A stretch of 64,000 nucleotides of DNA. Source: Aminobacter anthyllidis (GTDB lineage Bacteria > Pseudomonadota > Alphaproteobacteria > Rhizobiales > Rhizobiaceae). The stretch spans positions 496,001-560,000 of the forward strand of contig NZ_JAFLWW010000003.1 of assembly GCF_018555685.1 (NCBI RefSeq), written 5' to 3'. How positions within the stretch are numbered: position 1 is the first letter of the stretch; every line of letters begins with the position of its first letter. The position numbers and the translations under genes are program-made. The notes beneath the pieces are model-generated. The model saw only the letters and a program-made list of their open reading frames with translations, was not told where the DNA came from and did not search any database. This document shows positions 34,599-43,858 of this stretch, piece after piece.

Positions 34599-36682
34599 GC
34601 GTGCCCGAGTTTCATCCGATCAAGATCCTCGACGTCGATGTCTGCCGGCCGATGAACGATGTGGCGATGCTCGACGCGGCGAGCGGCCAGCGCTATGGCG
34701 GCGTCTTTTGCCTCGTCCGCCGCCAGGGCCGTCCGGTGACGATCATGGAGTTCGACTTCAACGAAGACGTGCTCACGACATTCGAATTGCGCCGCCGCAT
34801 CTCGGAGAACCAGGCCGTCCAGGACAGCACTTTCCAACATGACGCGCCGCTGCCGAAGAAGGACGGTCCGTTCGCCAGCGTCGTCATAGCCACGCGCGAC
34901 CGCGCCGAAAGCCTGGGGCGATGCCTCGATTCATTGCTGCTCCAGACTTACCAGCCGTTCGACATCGTCGTCGTCGACAATGCGCCGTCCTCGTCGCAGA
35001 CCGCTGATCTCATCGCCCGGCGCTACGGCGGCGCGCGCGCGGTGCGTTATGTCAGGGAAAACGTGCCGGGCTTGGGCCGTGCCCACAATGCAGGCCTAGC
35101 CAACCTGTCGTCCGAACTCGTGCTGTTCACCGACGACGACGTGGTGGTCGATCCCAACTGGGTGGCGGCAATGGCGGCCAACTTCGACCGCGACGGCCGG
35201 GTCGGCTGCGTCACCGGCCTGATCCTGCCGGCCGAACTCGACACGCGCGCGCAGTTCTGGACCGAGCGCCATGGCGGCTTCGGCAAGGGTTTTGCGCGCA
35301 AGGTTTTCGATCTCGCCGGCAACAGGCCGGCGGGGTCGCTTTTTCCTTTCACCGCCGGACAGTTCGGCTCGGGCGCCAACATGGCATTCAGGACCGAGGC
35401 GCTACACCAGATCGGCGGCTTCGATTCAGCGCTGGGTGCCGGCACGCTGGCGCGCGGCGGCGACGACCTCGCCTCGTTCTATGCCGTGGTCCAGGCCGGC
35501 TTCCAGCTCGTCTACGAGCCGCGCGCGCTGCTCTGGCACCATCACCGCCGAGGCGAAGACGGCATGCGCCGCCAGGCCTTCGGCTACGGCATGGGCCTCG
35601 GCGCCTATCTCACCAAGGTCGTCGTCGACGAACCGGCCGCCGCCTTGCGCCTGGCGCGCGCCATGCCGGCCGGCATCGCCCATATGGCTGGGCCTACGTC
35701 GCCCAAGAACCAGCGCCTGCCGGGCGACTATCCCAGCAACCTGATCTGGCGCGAGAGGCTGGGCATCGCCGCTGGCGTGCCGGGCTACCTGCGCAGCCGC
35801 TATGCCGCAGCACGCAGCCCGTCATCCGGCATCGCCCCTTCGGCAAACGGGCACGAGGTCGCCTTCAAGGGAGGATCGACAGCCATGCGCCCATCCGTGC
35901 CTATCCTTGTTTACCACAGCATCGACACCAGCTGCGCTGCGCCCTACCGGCGCTGGATGATGCTGCCCGACGAGTTCGAACGGCACATGCAGGTGCTGGC
36001 CGAAGGCGGCTTCCGCCCGGTGACGATCTCGGCGCTGGCGACGATCTTCCGCGAAAAGCGGCCCCTGCCCCCACGCACGGTCTGCATCACCTTCGACGAC
36101 GGGTTGCAGGACTTCCTCACCGGCGCGATGCCGGTGCTGGAACGCCACGGCTTTGCCGCGACGCTCTATGTCGTCTCGGGTCTGGTCGGCAAGACGAGCC
36201 AGTGGCTCGCTTCATCTGGCGAAGGCGACCGCCCCATGCTCGGCTGGGGCGACCTGCGGGCGCTGGCCTGCGAAGGCATCGAAATCGGGGCCCATACCGT
36301 CAGCCATCCACAGCTGGATATCCTGTCGGCCAGCGACGCTGCACGCGAGATCCATGACAGCAAGCTCGCCCTCGAACACGGCCTGAAGCGGCCGGTGCAC
36401 AGTTTCGCTTACCCGCATGGCTATTCGAGCCGCACCACGCGCGCGCTGGTTCGCGGCGCCGGCTTCACCTCGGCGTGCCGGGTCAGGCATGCCATGACCT
36501 CGACGACGGAGGATCCGTACACCTTGTCGCGCATCGTCATGACCAGCGAGGTCGGGCCAGCCGAATTGCGCCGCATGCTGACCCAGCCGGTGCTGCCTGT
36601 GGCACCGCCGGCCGACAGGCTGGTCGCCTCGGGCTGGCGCATGGTCCGCCGCTTCCAGCATCTCGCCCACCCCGGCGGCTAG
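34595..36682 (+). CDS. GT2 glycosyltransferase fused to NodB-type polysaccharide deacetylase
   Basis: A 695-residue fusion starting at 34595, where ATGA overlaps the preceding stop. Residues ~92-345 are a GT2 domain (FASVVIATRDRAES, FTDDD at 178-182, GGDDLASFYAVVQAG). Residues ~431-650 are a NodB-type deacetylase: PILVYHSID, TFDDG at 499-503, HTVSH at 567-571 and FAYPHGYSS, the metal and catalytic motifs. The enzyme could add an N-acetylated sugar and deacetylate the polymer. An internal ATG at 35885 with a strong AAGGGAGG ten bases upstream may allow separate deacetylase translation. Confidence 0.88.
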   Translation: MSVPEFHPIKILDVDVCRPMNDVAMLDAASGQRYGGVFCLVRRQGRPVTIMEFDFNEDVLTTFELRRRISENQAVQDSTFQHDAPLPKKDGPFASVVIATRDRAESLGRCLDSLLLQTYQPFDIVVVDNAPSSSQTADLIARRYGGARAVRYVRENVPGLGRAHNAGLANLSSELVLFTDDDVVVDPNWVAAMAANFDRDGRVGCVTGLILPAELDTRAQFWTERHGGFGKGFARKVFDLAGNRPAGSLFPFTAGQFGSGANMAFRTEALHQIGGFDSALGAGTLARGGDDLASFYAVVQAGFQLVYEPRALLWHHHRRGEDGMRRQAFGYGMGLGAYLTKVVVDEPAAALRLARAMPAGIAHMAGPTSPKNQRLPGDYPSNLIWRERLGIAAGVPGYLRSRYAAARSPSSGIAPSANGHEVAFKGGSTAMRPSVPILVYHSIDTSCAAPYRRWMMLPDEFERHMQVLAEGGFRPVTISALATIFREKRPLPPRTVCITFDDGLQDFLTGAMPVLERHGFAATLYVVSGLVGKTSQWLASSGEGDRPMLGWGDLRALACEGIEIGAHTVSHPQLDILSASDAAREIHDSKLALEHGLKRPVHSFAYPHGYSSRTTRALVRGAGFTSACRVRHAMTSTTEDPYTLSRIVMTSEVGPAELRRMLTQPVLPVAPPADRLVASGWRMVRRFQHLAHPGG
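35867..35884 (+). promoter_or_regulatory. Internal ribosome binding site for the deacetylase half
   Basis: AAGGGAGG at 35867-35874, ten bases before the ATG at 35885, inside the fusion gene. It matches the anti-Shine-Dalgarno sequence much better than most real starts in this window. The ATG begins MRPSVPILVYHS, exactly the first strand of the deacetylase domain. Confidence 0.6.
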
Positions 36683-36709
36683 CCACGAGCAAGTGCAACG
36701 ACGCTCAGT

Positions 36710-37474
36710 TCAGGCGGCAGCCAGTTTGCCGTCGGTGTTGACAATGCGGTCGCGGCCATTTGCCTTGGCGAGGTAGAGGTTCCTGTCGGCAGCCAGCAGC
36801 AGTGCGTCGAGGCTCTGGCCCGGCTGATGTTTCGACACGCCGATGCTGACTGTGACCTCGCGGCCGCTCATGCCGACAATTGCTGATATCGCCTTCACCT
36901 TCCGCCGCAGGCGTTCGCAAACCTGCGCTGCCTTTTCCGGACTGGCACCGCGCAGCAGGACGACGAATTCCTCGCCGCCCAGCCGCCCGGCAAGCTCCTG
37001 TTCGCCAATGGTTGCGGTCAACGCAGCCCCGATTTCCTGCAGCACCGCATCGCCCATGGCGTGACCATGGCGGTCGTTGATCGCCTTGAAATGATCGGCA
37101 TCGATGAAGAGCAGCATCCCAGCGCCCGCGCCTTCTTCGTGGTCGCTGAGGATCTGTCGGGATTGAAGCAGGAAGGTTTTTCTGTTCAGCAGCCCGGTCA
37201 GGTCGTCGAGGCGATTGGCGCGGTCTAGCTCGGCGGCGAGCTCGACGAGCTTGGCGCTGCGGCCCATGAAGAAGTAGGACAGCGGAAACGCCACCGCGAC
37301 GACGATCAGGCTCGTCAGCACGAGATCGAGCAGCAGCCGATCCGAAAAGAAGATCGCGTAGAAGATCAGGGTCAGCAGGTCGGCACCGATCGTCGCGGCG
37401 GCCACGATCGCACAAGCCTGTCCCAGCACCGACAGGCGGTTGAATCGTGCAGCGATGCGACTTGCCCCAACCAT
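36710..37474 (-). CDS. Membrane diguanylate cyclase (GGDEF domain)
   Basis: A 254-residue protein from the ATG at 37474, preceded by GGGAGG; the TTG at 37576 is less likely. Two transmembrane helices (about 17-43 and 50-70) precede the GGDEF domain. The active-site signature is RLGGEEFVVLL (GGEEF variant, normally active), with DDLTGLLNRK and FIDADHFKAINDRHGHAMGD before it. The canonical RxxD inhibitory site is absent. It makes c-di-GMP from GTP. Placement next to the glycosyltransferase genes fits c-di-GMP control of polysaccharide output, though a link is unproven. Confidence 0.92.
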   Translation of the reverse strand: MVGASRIAARFNRLSVLGQACAIVAAATIGADLLTLIFYAIFFSDRLLLDLVLTSLIVVAVAFPLSYFFMGRSAKLVELAAELDRANRLDDLTGLLNRKTFLLQSRQILSDHEEGAGAGMLLFIDADHFKAINDRHGHAMGDAVLQEIGAALTATIGEQELAGRLGGEEFVVLLRGASPEKAAQVCERLRRKVKAISAIVGMSGREVTVSIGVSKHQPGQSLDALLLAADRNLYLAKANGRDRIVNTDGKLAAA

Positions 37475-37564
37475 CCCTGACCGTCCTCCCGATTTGCGGC
37501 TTGGGATTAGCAGCAATTGGTAAAGGCCAAGCTGACCGGCTTTGTTAATTGTTTGTTTCGATTG

Positions 37565-37587
37565 GCCTCGGAGCAAGACACCGAGGC
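37565..37587 (-). terminator. Stem-loop downstream of the DadA-like gene
   Basis: Arms GCCTCGG (37565-37571) and CCGAGGC (37581-37587) with a nine-base loop, 12 bases after the stop of the gene ending at 37599. There is no long T-run on the minus strand, so it may be a weak terminator or an RNA end-stabilising hairpin. Confidence 0.4.
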
Positions 37588-37598
37588 TTCGATAAATC

Positions 37599-38882
37599 TC
37601 AGCCGAAGCGCTCCATGGCGTAGGGGGCAGGATCGGTAAATGCCGGCTCGCCCGTCATCATTTCGGCCAGCAGGCGTCCGGTGATCGGGCCGAGCGTCAG
37701 GCCATGATGGTTGTGGCCGAAGGCAAACCACAGCCCCTTGTGCCTGTAGCCCCGGCCGATCACCGGGCGCATGTCGGGCAGGCACGGGCGCGATCCCATC
37801 CAGGGCTTTGCCTCGATGCGCTGCCTGAGCGGGAATATCTGGCGCGCGAGCGGCTCCGTCCTGTCGAGTTGGACCGGGTTAGGCCGGCTGCCGCGCGAGG
37901 CGAACTCGACGCCAGTGGTCAGCCTGATACCCTTGGCCATCGATGCCAGCACGAAGCCACCTTCGACGTCGACAATGGGATGATTGAGCTGGGCATCGCC
38001 GTCGGTTTCGAAATGGACGTGGTAGCCGCGCTTCATCGCCAGCGGGATCTTGTAACCGAGCGAACGCGAGATCGTGTCCGACCAGGGCCCCAGCGCCACA
38101 ACCGCCTCCGGCGCCTCGACGCGCCCGCTGTCGGTGACGATGCTCCAGCCTGTTTCCTCTTGCCGCAGCAACTGGGCATCGCCTTGCAGGAACAGCCCGC
38201 CGCGATCGACAAAATGGCTGGCATAGGCTTTCACCAGCGCGCCCGGATCGGCGACAGTGGCCGGATCGAGCCAATGCACAGCACCTACCAGCGCGTCGGA
38301 GATGTGCGGTTCGCGCTGCTGCAGTGCCTTTCGGTCCAGCACTTCGTATTTCAGGCCGAATTGGTGAAGGGCTACGGCGGCGCCCCGCGCATGCTCGAAC
38401 GTCTTCTCGCTGCGGTAGGCTTCGAGCCAGCCGGCCCGGCGCAGCTGCGGCAGCACACCTGCCTCCGACATCAGCGCCTCATGCTCGCTCACCGAACGCT
38501 CGATGAGCGGCTGCATGTCGGCTGCGGCGCGCGCCAGCGGCTTGGGTGCCGACTCGCGCCAGAACCGCCACAGCCAAGGCGCGATGCGCGGCATCTGCAG
38601 CCAGTCGAAACGCACGTCAGCCGAGAGGTTGAACGCATAGCGCATCAGCTTCGAAAGCTCGCGCGGCGCACCGTAAGGCACGACGCTCGAGCGTTCGATC
38701 AGGCCGGCATTGCCGTAGCTCGTTTCTTCTCCCGCACCACGGCGGTCGACGAGGATGACGGAGCGGCCGCGCCGCTGCAGCTGCAGCGCGACCGAAACGC
38801 CTATGATCCCGGCACCAAGAACGATGACGTCGGCCTGCTGGATGTGTGGCTGCGCCATCGGCTTCCTTGCTGTCATCGCCAT
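37599..38882 (-). CDS. DadA-like FAD-dependent D-amino acid dehydrogenase/oxidase
   Basis: A 427-residue DAO-superfamily flavoprotein. Residues ~18-30 (VIVLGAGIIGVSVAL) bind FAD, followed by VDRRGAGEETSYGNAGLI, the DadA-type signature. The C-terminal GLWFAFGHNHHGLTLGPITGRLLAEMM closes the FAD site. It oxidises amines, most often D-amino acids, to 2-oxo acids in the inner membrane. It is the last gene of the operon ABC transporter-serine hydrolase-M81 peptidase, where released D-residues are the plausible substrate. Confidence 0.88.
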   Translation of the reverse strand: MAMTARKPMAQPHIQQADVIVLGAGIIGVSVALQLQRRGRSVILVDRRGAGEETSYGNAGLIERSSVVPYGAPRELSKLMRYAFNLSADVRFDWLQMPRIAPWLWRFWRESAPKPLARAAADMQPLIERSVSEHEALMSEAGVLPQLRRAGWLEAYRSEKTFEHARGAAVALHQFGLKYEVLDRKALQQREPHISDALVGAVHWLDPATVADPGALVKAYASHFVDRGGLFLQGDAQLLRQEETGWSIVTDSGRVEAPEAVVALGPWSDTISRSLGYKIPLAMKRGYHVHFETDGDAQLNHPIVDVEGGFVLASMAKGIRLTTGVEFASRGSRPNPVQLDRTEPLARQIFPLRQRIEAKPWMGSRPCLPDMRPVIGRGYRHKGLWFAFGHNHHGLTLGPITGRLLAEMMTGEPAFTDPAPYAMERFG

Positions 38883-38886
38883 GCGC

Positions 38887-40377
38887 TTACAGTGTCATGT
38901 CGCGGTCGAGCGGGAAGATCGGCCGCGCGACGTTGCGATACGGCATCCTGGAATAATCCATGGTGCACAGCGCGCCGCTGTCGCAGACGATCACCTTGCC
39001 GGCGATGGGTTCGAAGGCCGCGCGGAAATGCTGCATCGACTTGAGCCCGACCACGCGATGGCGCGCCGGATCGATGCCGAACGCCCGGAACTGCTGGAGA
39101 TCTCGCATCTGCGACGGCTCGGTGACGACGAGCACGGCGATGCCATCGATCTGCACGACGGCCGTCGGGCCAAACGAGAACTCCAGCCCGCCCAGTTGCT
39201 CGCCGTCGCCGATCAGCTTGCCATCGCTGATGACCAGCAGCTTGCCGGTCACCTCGAGCGGATCGCCGCCGAAGCGCGGATCGGTCTTGCCGCCAAGCTT
39301 CAGCTGGACGGTATCGCCTACGCTGGCGCGGTGGAGCTGGTTGGCCGTCTCCGGATCGACGATCGGGCCGAAGCAGGCATCGCCAATGCCCACTTCAAGC
39401 ATGGCACCAAGCAAGGCCGTCGCGTCGCCATAGCCGCCGGCACCGGGATTGTCGGCATAGTCGGCAATGATCAGCGGGCGGTCGCCGCGGTAGTCATGCG
39501 CGATCTCGGCGGCCTGCATCACCGTGTAGAAAGTGTTCAGCACGTTGAAGCGATTGTCCCAGATCTCGTCGGCGATGCTTTCGGCAAAAGCCTGATGCCG
39601 CGCCGCATCCCCGTCATAGGTGACGAGCACCGTCGGGCCGACCTCGGGAATGTCGGCGTTGGGAAAGGCGCCATTGATGCTGACTGCCAGCGCGCCTGCT
39701 GTTTCTTCGTAGGCGCGCGCTCTGGCGATCCACTCGACCATCGGTCCGATGTCGGTGCGCCCGGCATTGGCCTCCTCCAGCATCGGCCGTCGCGCCAGAA
39801 GCGTCTTGGGCCGGATCTCGCCGGCCATCGTCTTCTGCAACAGCTCGCCGGCGTGATGGGCGATCTCGCGCATGTCGATATGCGGATAGGTCTTGAACGA
39901 GATCAGGATGTCGCCGAGCTCGCACATCTTCGCCGTGACGTTGGCATGCGGGTCGAGCGTGACGGCGATCGGCAGGTCCGGCCCGACCACTGCGCGCAGC
40001 CGCTCCAGCAGCTCGCCCTCGCCGTCGGGCGAGAAGTCGGTGACCATCGCGCCGTGGAGGCCAAGCAGGATGCCATCGAGCTCGCCCTTGCGTTCGGCCG
40101 CCGCCTTGACGATCGCGCCGCCGATGCGGTCGAAGGCATCGCGCGTCACCGGCCCCGCCGGTTCGGCGCCGGTGCTCAGCACATGCTCGATGGCCCAGCC
40201 ATGTTTGCGGCCGATGTCGAGGAAACCGGCGATCTCGGTATTGGCTTCACCACGGGCGCGGATCGCGTCGTCGCCGAACAGCACGCCTTCGACGGTGAAG
40301 GCATCATAGCCGGTCTTGCGGACGCTGAACGTGTTGGTTTCATGCGAGAATTCTGCGGTTAGAACACGAAAGCTCAT
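38887..40377 (-). CDS. M81 family metallopeptidase (MlrC-like)
   Basis: A 496-residue M81 protein starting FRVLTAEFSHETNTFS, the family's conserved N-terminus. GILLGLHGAMVTD, VTLDPHANVT and KTYPHIDMRE hold candidate metal ligands. The family is named for MlrC, which degrades linearised microcystin and releases Adda; most members act on unknown peptides with non-standard residues. It starts 163 bases after the serine hydrolase and is followed after four bases by the DadA-like gene. Confidence 0.9.
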   Translation of the reverse strand: MSFRVLTAEFSHETNTFSVRKTGYDAFTVEGVLFGDDAIRARGEANTEIAGFLDIGRKHGWAIEHVLSTGAEPAGPVTRDAFDRIGGAIVKAAAERKGELDGILLGLHGAMVTDFSPDGEGELLERLRAVVGPDLPIAVTLDPHANVTAKMCELGDILISFKTYPHIDMREIAHHAGELLQKTMAGEIRPKTLLARRPMLEEANAGRTDIGPMVEWIARARAYEETAGALAVSINGAFPNADIPEVGPTVLVTYDGDAARHQAFAESIADEIWDNRFNVLNTFYTVMQAAEIAHDYRGDRPLIIADYADNPGAGGYGDATALLGAMLEVGIGDACFGPIVDPETANQLHRASVGDTVQLKLGGKTDPRFGGDPLEVTGKLLVISDGKLIGDGEQLGGLEFSFGPTAVVQIDGIAVLVVTEPSQMRDLQQFRAFGIDPARHRVVGLKSMQHFRAAFEPIAGKVIVCDSGALCTMDYSRMPYRNVARPIFPLDRDMTL

Positions 40378-40540
40378 TGTCGGTCTCCAGATGTTCGTTC
40401 GGGCGTTTCGGATCGATCAGGCGCGCGCCACCGTTGCGTTCCTCGCCGAGGGACGCGCGTGCCTGACCAGGCTCAGCAGTTGGTTTGGTTTGGAACGGCG
40501 GCCGCGCCGGCAGGGCAGCGGCCAACCCGGATCAGGTCGG

Positions 40541-41893
40541 CTACTCCATGTGGAAGCGCATTTCGCTCACCCGGCCTTCAGCGTCGCGCCTGATCGCCCA
40601 ATGCAGGTGGTAGCCGCCCATCTCCAGCCGATAGCGCCTGCCGCCGTCGTCTTCCTGGGTAAGTTCGAGCGGCACTCCCTCCACCGCAACGCCGCTTGCG
40701 GCGATCTGCTCGAACCAGCCATTGCTCCACAGGCGCCAGGCCTCATCGGCAAAGCTTTCGCGCGGCGCGCGGCGATCGACGATGGCCTGCAGCAGCTCAA
40801 GGTCGCGTTTCGTCAGAGCTTCGTTGCCGTCAGCAATCGGCTCGTAGGGCGCCAGCGCCGGATCGACGATCCCGGCGATCTTCTGGCCGATCCGGGCGAC
40901 CTGGGCCTCATCCGTGTTGCCGAGCACGCAGACCGACAGCTTGCGCGCCGGAAACCGCGCGATCTCGGCGCGGAAACCGTCCCATGTGCCGCCATGCCGG
41001 ATCTTGCGATGGCCGCGGATCGTGGAATTCTGCCAGCCCAGGGCATAGTTGTTGAACGACGGCTGGCCGTTTTGCATCAGCACCGGCTCGGACATCAGCG
41101 CGATGGTTTCGGGGCGCAGCACCGTCGGATTGTCCAGCTCGAGCAGCCAATGCGCGATGTCGCGCGGCGAGAAGTAGAGCCCGCCGTCGCCGGTACGCTG
41201 CAGCGTGGGCGCCGCCCAGTAGCGATTCTCCAGCTTGCCGTCGCGGATGCAGTGGCCGGCAGCGCGGTTCGGCACGATGTCGAACCATGAGGCCTCGCGC
41301 GCCGTCGCCATGCCGATCGGCTCGAACAGCCGCTCGCGCAGCAGCTCGTAATAAGGCTTGCCCGAGACGCGCGCGACGACAAGCCCGGCGAGGATGTAGC
41401 CGGTGTTGCTGTACTGATAGCCCTGGCCCGGCTGGTACATGAAGGGCGAGCGGCGTGCCAGGTCGATCAGCTGCTCGTCGCTGTGGTCCTGCCACAGGTT
41501 GAGCGGCACGGCCCCGCCCTCCCCGCCTTCCGTCGCTGCGAAGACGATATCGAAATTGCCGAAGCCGGCCATCATCGACAGCAGGTTGCGGATGGTGATG
41601 CCGGCCCAGTTTTCGGGGCCCTCGGGAATGTAGCGGCTCAGCGGGTCATCAAGCTTGATGCGGCCGTCCTGCAAAAGGAACATCACGGATGCCGAGGTGA
41701 ACATCTTGCCGGTCGAACCGGAGTGGAAAACCGTATCCGGCGTGACCGGGGTCAGGTTCTCGACATTGGCAAGGCCATAGCCCTTGAGGTGAACGATCTC
41801 GCCATCGTGGACGATGGCGACGCCAAGGCCGGGAACCTGGCTGTTTTCGACTTCCGACTGCAGGTAGCGGTCGAGTTGTTCGGTAAAGTTCAT
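40541..41893 (-). CDS. Class C beta-lactamase-related serine hydrolase
   Basis: A 450-residue beta-lactamase/transpeptidase-fold hydrolase counted from the ATG at 41893 (AGGAAA upstream); an ATG at 41923, overlapping the ABC ATPase stop, is an alternative. The catalytic SxxK is Ser60-Lys63 (HSGSTGKMF), and GQGYQYSNTGY contains the Tyr-x-Asn motif. There is no signal peptide, so it likely acts in the cytoplasm on imported peptides. Class C relatives include D-aminopeptidases and DD-peptidases. A much longer open frame upstream is an artefact reading through the transporter genes. Confidence 0.88.
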   Translation of the reverse strand: MNFTEQLDRYLQSEVENSQVPGLGVAIVHDGEIVHLKGYGLANVENLTPVTPDTVFHSGSTGKMFTSASVMFLLQDGRIKLDDPLSRYIPEGPENWAGITIRNLLSMMAGFGNFDIVFAATEGGEGGAVPLNLWQDHSDEQLIDLARRSPFMYQPGQGYQYSNTGYILAGLVVARVSGKPYYELLRERLFEPIGMATAREASWFDIVPNRAAGHCIRDGKLENRYWAAPTLQRTGDGGLYFSPRDIAHWLLELDNPTVLRPETIALMSEPVLMQNGQPSFNNYALGWQNSTIRGHRKIRHGGTWDGFRAEIARFPARKLSVCVLGNTDEAQVARIGQKIAGIVDPALAPYEPIADGNEALTKRDLELLQAIVDRRAPRESFADEAWRLWSNGWFEQIAASGVAVEGVPLELTQEDDGGRRYRLEMGGYHLHWAIRRDAEGRVSEMRFHME

Positions 41894-41919
41894 GCTGGTT
41901 TCCTGAATGGCGTGGGCGT

Positions 41920-42906
41920 TCATGCGACCGACCTCTGCTCGACGACCTCGGGCACGGCAGCGAGCGGATGATGACAGGCCGCCTGATGCCCGCTGCCTTG
42001 CGTCGTCAATGTCGGAAGCACCCGGCGGCAGAGATCGGTGACGCGCGGACAGCGGTTGGCGAAGGCGCAGCCGGGCGGCAGGTCGTAGCCGCTCGGGATT
42101 TCGCCACCGAGCCGTGTGATCGAGCGGCGCCGTTTCGGATCGGGTTCGAAGGTGCTGTCGAGCAGCGCCCGGGTGTAGGGATGCGCGGGCGCCGCATCGC
42201 TCGGCAGCACCTCGACGATGCGGCCGAGATACATGACAAGGATCTGGTCGCAGAAATAGCGCACCAGTCCGAGGTCGTGCGAGATGAACAGATATGTCAG
42301 CCCGAGCTCCTGGCGCAGCCGCTCCAAGAGCGAAACGATCTGAGCCTGCACCGAGACGTCGAGCGAGGCCGTCGGCTCGTCGAGCACCACCAGCGACGGG
42401 TTGAGCGCAAGCGCCCGCGCAATGCCGACGCGCTGCTTCTGGCCGCCCGACAGCTGGTGCGGGTAGCTTGCCGCCAGCGAGCCGTTCAGCCCGACCATGT
42501 CGAGCAACGACGAAACAGTGTCGTCGGTGGATTTCGGCTTCACGCCTTGCACGCGATACGGCTCGAGCAGCGCATCCCTGATCGAGTAGCGCGGATCGAT
42601 CGCCGAATAGGGATCCTGAAAGACCAGCTGCATGCGCTGGCGCAGGCGCCTCATGTCTGTCCGCGACAGCGACGCCATGTCGACGCCGTCGAACTGCACC
42701 TGCCCTGCGCTCGGGTTGATCAGGCGCAGCACCAGCCGCGCCAGGGTGGACTTGCCGCATCCGGATTCGCCGACGACGCCGAGGATCTGGCCCCGCTTCA
42801 AGGTGAACGAGACGTCGCTGACGGCGTGGAACACCTTGCGCTTGCGGAACAGCCCGCCATCGCTGAAACGGCGGCTGAGCCCATTGACGGTAAGAAGGTC
42901 GCTCAT
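41920..42906 (-). CDS. Peptide ABC transporter ATP-binding protein (DppF/OppF type)
   Basis: A 328-residue ATPase. Walker A is GESGCGKST, the signature is LSGGQKQRVGIARAL, and Walker B is LVVLDEPTASLD. The C-terminal oligopeptide-family extension (PPGCAFANRCPRVTDLC) includes the cysteines typical of DppD/F proteins. It overlaps the upstream ATPase by four bases. With its partner it powers import of peptides or nickel-type ligands captured by the binding protein at 45652. Confidence 0.95.
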   Translation of the reverse strand: MSDLLTVNGLSRRFSDGGLFRKRKVFHAVSDVSFTLKRGQILGVVGESGCGKSTLARLVLRLINPSAGQVQFDGVDMASLSRTDMRRLRQRMQLVFQDPYSAIDPRYSIRDALLEPYRVQGVKPKSTDDTVSSLLDMVGLNGSLAASYPHQLSGGQKQRVGIARALALNPSLVVLDEPTASLDVSVQAQIVSLLERLRQELGLTYLFISHDLGLVRYFCDQILVMYLGRIVEVLPSDAAPAHPYTRALLDSTFEPDPKRRRSITRLGGEIPSGYDLPPGCAFANRCPRVTDLCRRVLPTLTTQGSGHQAACHHPLAAVPEVVEQRSVA

Positions 42907-43856
42907 GCTGCCTCCGCCACGTGGCAGGCAACGCCATTGCCGCTGGTGCCGACGCGCAGTTCAGGGGTTTCCACTCGGCAGCGATCCGCGACAAGGGCGC
43001 AGCGGGGGTTGAACCTGCAGCCCGGCGGCTGCGCCGCAGCACTCGGAACCACGCCGGGAATGGCGCTCATAGTGCCCTTCGCCATGTCGTGGCGGGGGAT
43101 GCAGCGGATCAGCGCCTGCGTATAGGGATGACGGGGGTGCTCGAAGAGCGCATCAACCTGCGCCAGTTCGACCACACGCCCGCAATACATCACCGCCACG
43201 CGGTCGCAGGCCTGGGCAACGACGCCCATGTCGTGGGTGATCAGGATCAAACCCAGCCCGCGCTGGCGCACAAGGTCGACAAGAATCTGCACGATCTGTG
43301 CCTGGACCGTGACGTCGAGCGCGGTGGTCGGCTCGTCGGCGATCAAAAGCTCGGGGTCGCCGGCAAGCGCCATGGCAATGACAATGCGCTGCTTCATGCC
43401 GCCGGAGAGCTGGTGCGGGAACAGGTCGTAGACCGAGGCAGGATCGGGGATGCGCAAGTCGGCCATCAGCTCCAGGCTTCTTGCCCGCGCCGCACTTCGG
43501 CTGAGGCCGAGATGCAGGCGCGCGGCCTGGTCGATCTGCGGCCCGATCCGCATCATGGAATCGAGCGAGGTCATCGGGTTTTGCGTGATCAGTGCGATGC
43601 GCCCGCCGCGCAGTCGGCGCAGCTGCCGCTCCGGCATCCCGACGAGGTCGGTGCCGTCGAAGCGGATGTTGCCGGCAGCTATCTGGCCGCCGATGCGCGG
43701 CAAAAGCCCCATGATCGCGGTTGCGGTCAGCGACTTGCCCGAACCGGATTCGCCGACGATGCCGAGGATCTCGCCACGATCGACGCTCAGCGTGACCTGG
43801 TCGACCGGCGAGAACGCGCCGAACCTGATCCGCAGCATTTCCAAATCCAGCAGCAT
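42903..43856 (-). CDS. Peptide ABC transporter ATP-binding protein (DppD/OppD type)
   Basis: A 317-residue ATPase; the open frame continues upstream but the start at 43856 ([13 protein letters not shown]) is two bases after the permease stop and gives the normal length. Walker A is GESGSGKS, the signature [15 protein letters not shown] and Walker [13 protein letters not shown]. The C-terminus [17 protein letters not shown] is the oligopeptide-type cysteine motif. It pairs with the DppF-type ATPase at 41920. Confidence 0.95.
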   Translation of the reverse strand: MLLDLEMLRIRFGAFSPVDQVTLSVDRGEILGIVGESGSGKSLTATAIMGLLPRIGGQIAAGNIRFDGTDLVGMPERQLRRLRGGRIALITQNPMTSLDSMMRIGPQIDQAARLHLGLSRSAARARSLELMADLRIPDPASVYDLFPHQLSGGMKQRIVIAMALAGDPELLIADEPTTALDVTVQAQIVQILVDLVRQRGLGLILITHDMGVVAQACDRVAVMYCGRVVELAQVDALFEHPRHPYTQALIRCIPRHDMAKGTMSAIPGVVPSAAAQPPGCRFNPRCALVADRCRVETPELRVGTSGNGVACHVAEAA

Positions 43857-43858
43857 CT

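Noticed and set aside
41894-43042. Upstream extension of the serine hydrolase frame to 43042
   Set aside because: Runs through the ABC ATPase gene in another frame; the hydrolase has a ribosome binding site at its own start.
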